DNA of 64,000 nucleotides from Gibbula magus (Eukaryota > Mollusca > Gastropoda > Trochida > Trochidae): assembly GCA_936450465.1 (NCBI GenBank), contig OW388297.1:56784989-56848988 (forward strand), written 5' to 3'. Every line of letters starts with the position of its first letter. Within the stretch, counting starts at the first letter, position 1. The notes under the pieces were generated by a model. It was not told the DNA's origin and searched no databases. It saw only the letters and a program-made list of their open reading frames with translations. Shown here piece by piece: positions 37,401-40,400 of the stretch. The position numbers and the translations under genes are program-made.

Positions 37401-40400
37401 CGTATTATTTTTATTGGGCATATTTCCATTGCAGTCTGTCCAGTAGGGAAATGGGGTCGAGGTTGTGAACAGGATTGTTTATGTTCAAACCATGGTAACT
37501 GCAGTGGGGTAGACGGAACATGTGACTGTTACCCTGGATACACGGGGAACTCCTGTAACCAACGTAAGTAATAAAAAAAATTGGCATATATAGAATAGTA
37601 CAAGGGTGTTCCTGCAGAAAATGTATTGTACAATTCTTTTCATATCTTACTGATTTCATTTATTAAGGGTACATACTTATCATATCTATATATATATTAT
37701 TATTGCTGCTCCACAATTCATTTCATTAATTGATGAGAAAATTTACATACAAAAAGGTCATTTCGAAAATGTATATTTATATAAGCTTATTGAAATACAG
37801 TGTGTTGTGTGATTATGATACCACTCTTTTATTCTTTCACTTCAGAATGCCAGCAGGACGTGACCTGGGGTAAAGACTGCGCCAACAGCTGTCGGTGTAG
37901 CGGACAGCACTGTGATCATGTGACTGGATCCTGCCATTGTCCTCCTGGCAAAAAGGGACCCCATTGTAACCAAGGTAAGCGACTAAATTCTAATCAATAA
38001 GTATAAGCGGCATATGCACAAAAAGAAATGTCTATAATTGTACTAAAATTTGATGGGATCTGGAGTCAAAAGTCAAAGGCTTAGAGTTAGCGCATTCGGC
38101 TTCGGATCAAGAGGTCCGGGGTTCGAATCCCGCCAGGGGCACGCCAACTTTGTCTGCAGTAGAGAACTGTTCTACACGCAGTAAGGTTTGGGTGCAACGC
38201 TACACTGAATTTCAGAGTAGTACCACCCATGGTTCGCTAGTTCCAGCCGTTGCTCGCAGGTTTCACCGCAATGTATAGCCATATGGCGTTGCGGGCTTTC
38301 TCCCTGCCGTAATACTAGCAGCTGCGATATAAGTGAAATACTCTTGAAAGCGGCGTTAAACCCCAACTCACCTCACCTCACCTCAAAGGCTTAGAATAGG
38401 GTCATTACCAATTTGTCAATGCACAGAAACTTGTTGTACTAACCTTCAGACTTCCTTTAATGTTTCACAGATGGATGGACATTTCAAACATAAGCTGAGT
38501 TCTTGACTTGGGCATTGTCTTTATATCTCGCTTAAACATTGTTTTTTCATTTATTTTTCACTTTTGTGTCATAATTGATTACACTGGTGTTCACAATACA
38601 ACTCAACATCCTCTGTGCCAGATTGCGACAGGAATCACTTCGGGCTGGACTGTCTGCAAAAGTGTCAATGTAAGAATGGAGGCTTCTGTGAGCCTCAGAC
38701 CGGCGCCTGTCAGTGCTTTCAAGGATGGAGTGGGGAATATTGTGACCGAAGTAAGTTTCTATGAGTTGGTGGGGAGAGATTTCTGTGATTGTCAGTGCTT
38801 TCAGATGTAAGCAAGGAGCATTGGAACCAAACTTGTGTTGGTTTAAGAGGGTGGAGAGATATTCTGTGACTGGTGCCTGTCAGTGCTTTCAGATAAGAGC
38901 AAGGAATACTGTGACCAAAGTAAATTAACTTAAAATTCATAAAGTGTGGGTGGGTAGAGGAAGATATTTCGGTGATTGTAAGTTGTCAAATGTCATTGCT
39001 TTAAAAAGCTGGGGATGATTGTGGAACGCTTTGAAGAATTTCCCGCATCATTTTTGCTGAACCCAAAAATCCATTTGTCCACCAAATGTATGGTTCTGTA
39101 ATAATGGATGTAATGGTGACCCTCAGTTCGACAGCTGGGGTAGAGCGGGGAACACCGGGGTTGGACTGAAGTTTCTGTGACCATTAATTAGATTGGTAGC
39201 CTGTTACTGTTTTCTTCCAAAAAACTTTTCTTACCACTTTAATTGTTAATTTAGATGACAAATTGTGCATCAATAAGACAAATAGGTTGTGTTCTCTGAG
39301 AACACTCTCATTTACATTTAAAGAACGTAAATGCATTGTGAAACTATTACAAGTGTTTCAAAGTAAAAAGATGAATATCTTGTGAAGACATTCCTTCAGA
39401 AACAATTTTTGTTGTTTGTTATATTAAATTTTACTATAATTCTTGTCTCACTACAATGGCGCCAGTTGTTCTTGTGTCTGTACAGAGTGTCCGGCAGGTC
39501 TATATGGGGAGGGATGTATGCTGATCTGTAACTGTGGCAACGGTGCCTCCTGCGACCCTGTGACTGGTGTTTGTGTGTGTGCACCAGGGTACACCGGCTC
39601 TAACTGTTCTAAGAGTGAGTACTGGTATTAAGTGTCAAGTGCAAAGCCATATCTACCTACTTTATCTTTCAATACCAGTGACTACACTCATCTAAGCTGT
39701 GCACCTCGAGTTAAGTTTTGGTAAAATCTTTATCTGCCATTTTGAAAAGTATGATGACAGCTGGTTTGTTACAAATTGCCATCTGGAAAGTTAAAATTAA
39801 AATATTTGGAAAAGCTATTCAACCCAAAATTGAGGCAATCTTTTATCCTATACTGGCTGACAATACTGCAATGTTCCAGTGTGCCAGGCCGGCAGATGGG
39901 GACCGGGCTGCACAATGAAGTGTTCCGCAGCTTGCAGTGCCAGCTGTTTGGCAGATACCGGGGTGTGCCGGTGTCAGGCTTCAACCTGTCAGAATGGAGG
40001 CACCTGCGGGGCTGATGTAAGCATTTGTAAACCATCCTGTTGAAAATTCTCTTTATTGCATAAAACGTACTACACAGTAGTGTTTCCGAGGCATGTAGGC
40101 ATGTCAATTTCACAAGTCGCCATAGCAACCCAATGTGATTCTCCCTTGGCACACATTACTGTTGAATTAACATAATAACTAAATATCCTGTGAATATAAA
40201 AATTATTAACATTTTAACTGGTAAATGATATTTTATTGTGTATATATATTTTCATTCATAATACGATTCAAGTAAAATACCTAGTTGGGTAATACATTAA
40301 TTTCAATATATGTAAGAACTACATAATTGAATGAAATGGAAAAAAAGAAACGCAAAAAAAATGAATATTTCAATTTCTTGGGAGTACTCACAAACTGTGC

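Noticed and set aside
38100..38140. tRNA genes at B-box sequences (also 4880, 12715, 41225, 42430, 48470, 59610, 62715)
   Set aside because: No cloverleaf with paired acceptor stem; bodies and tails are SINEs, two of them with target duplications.
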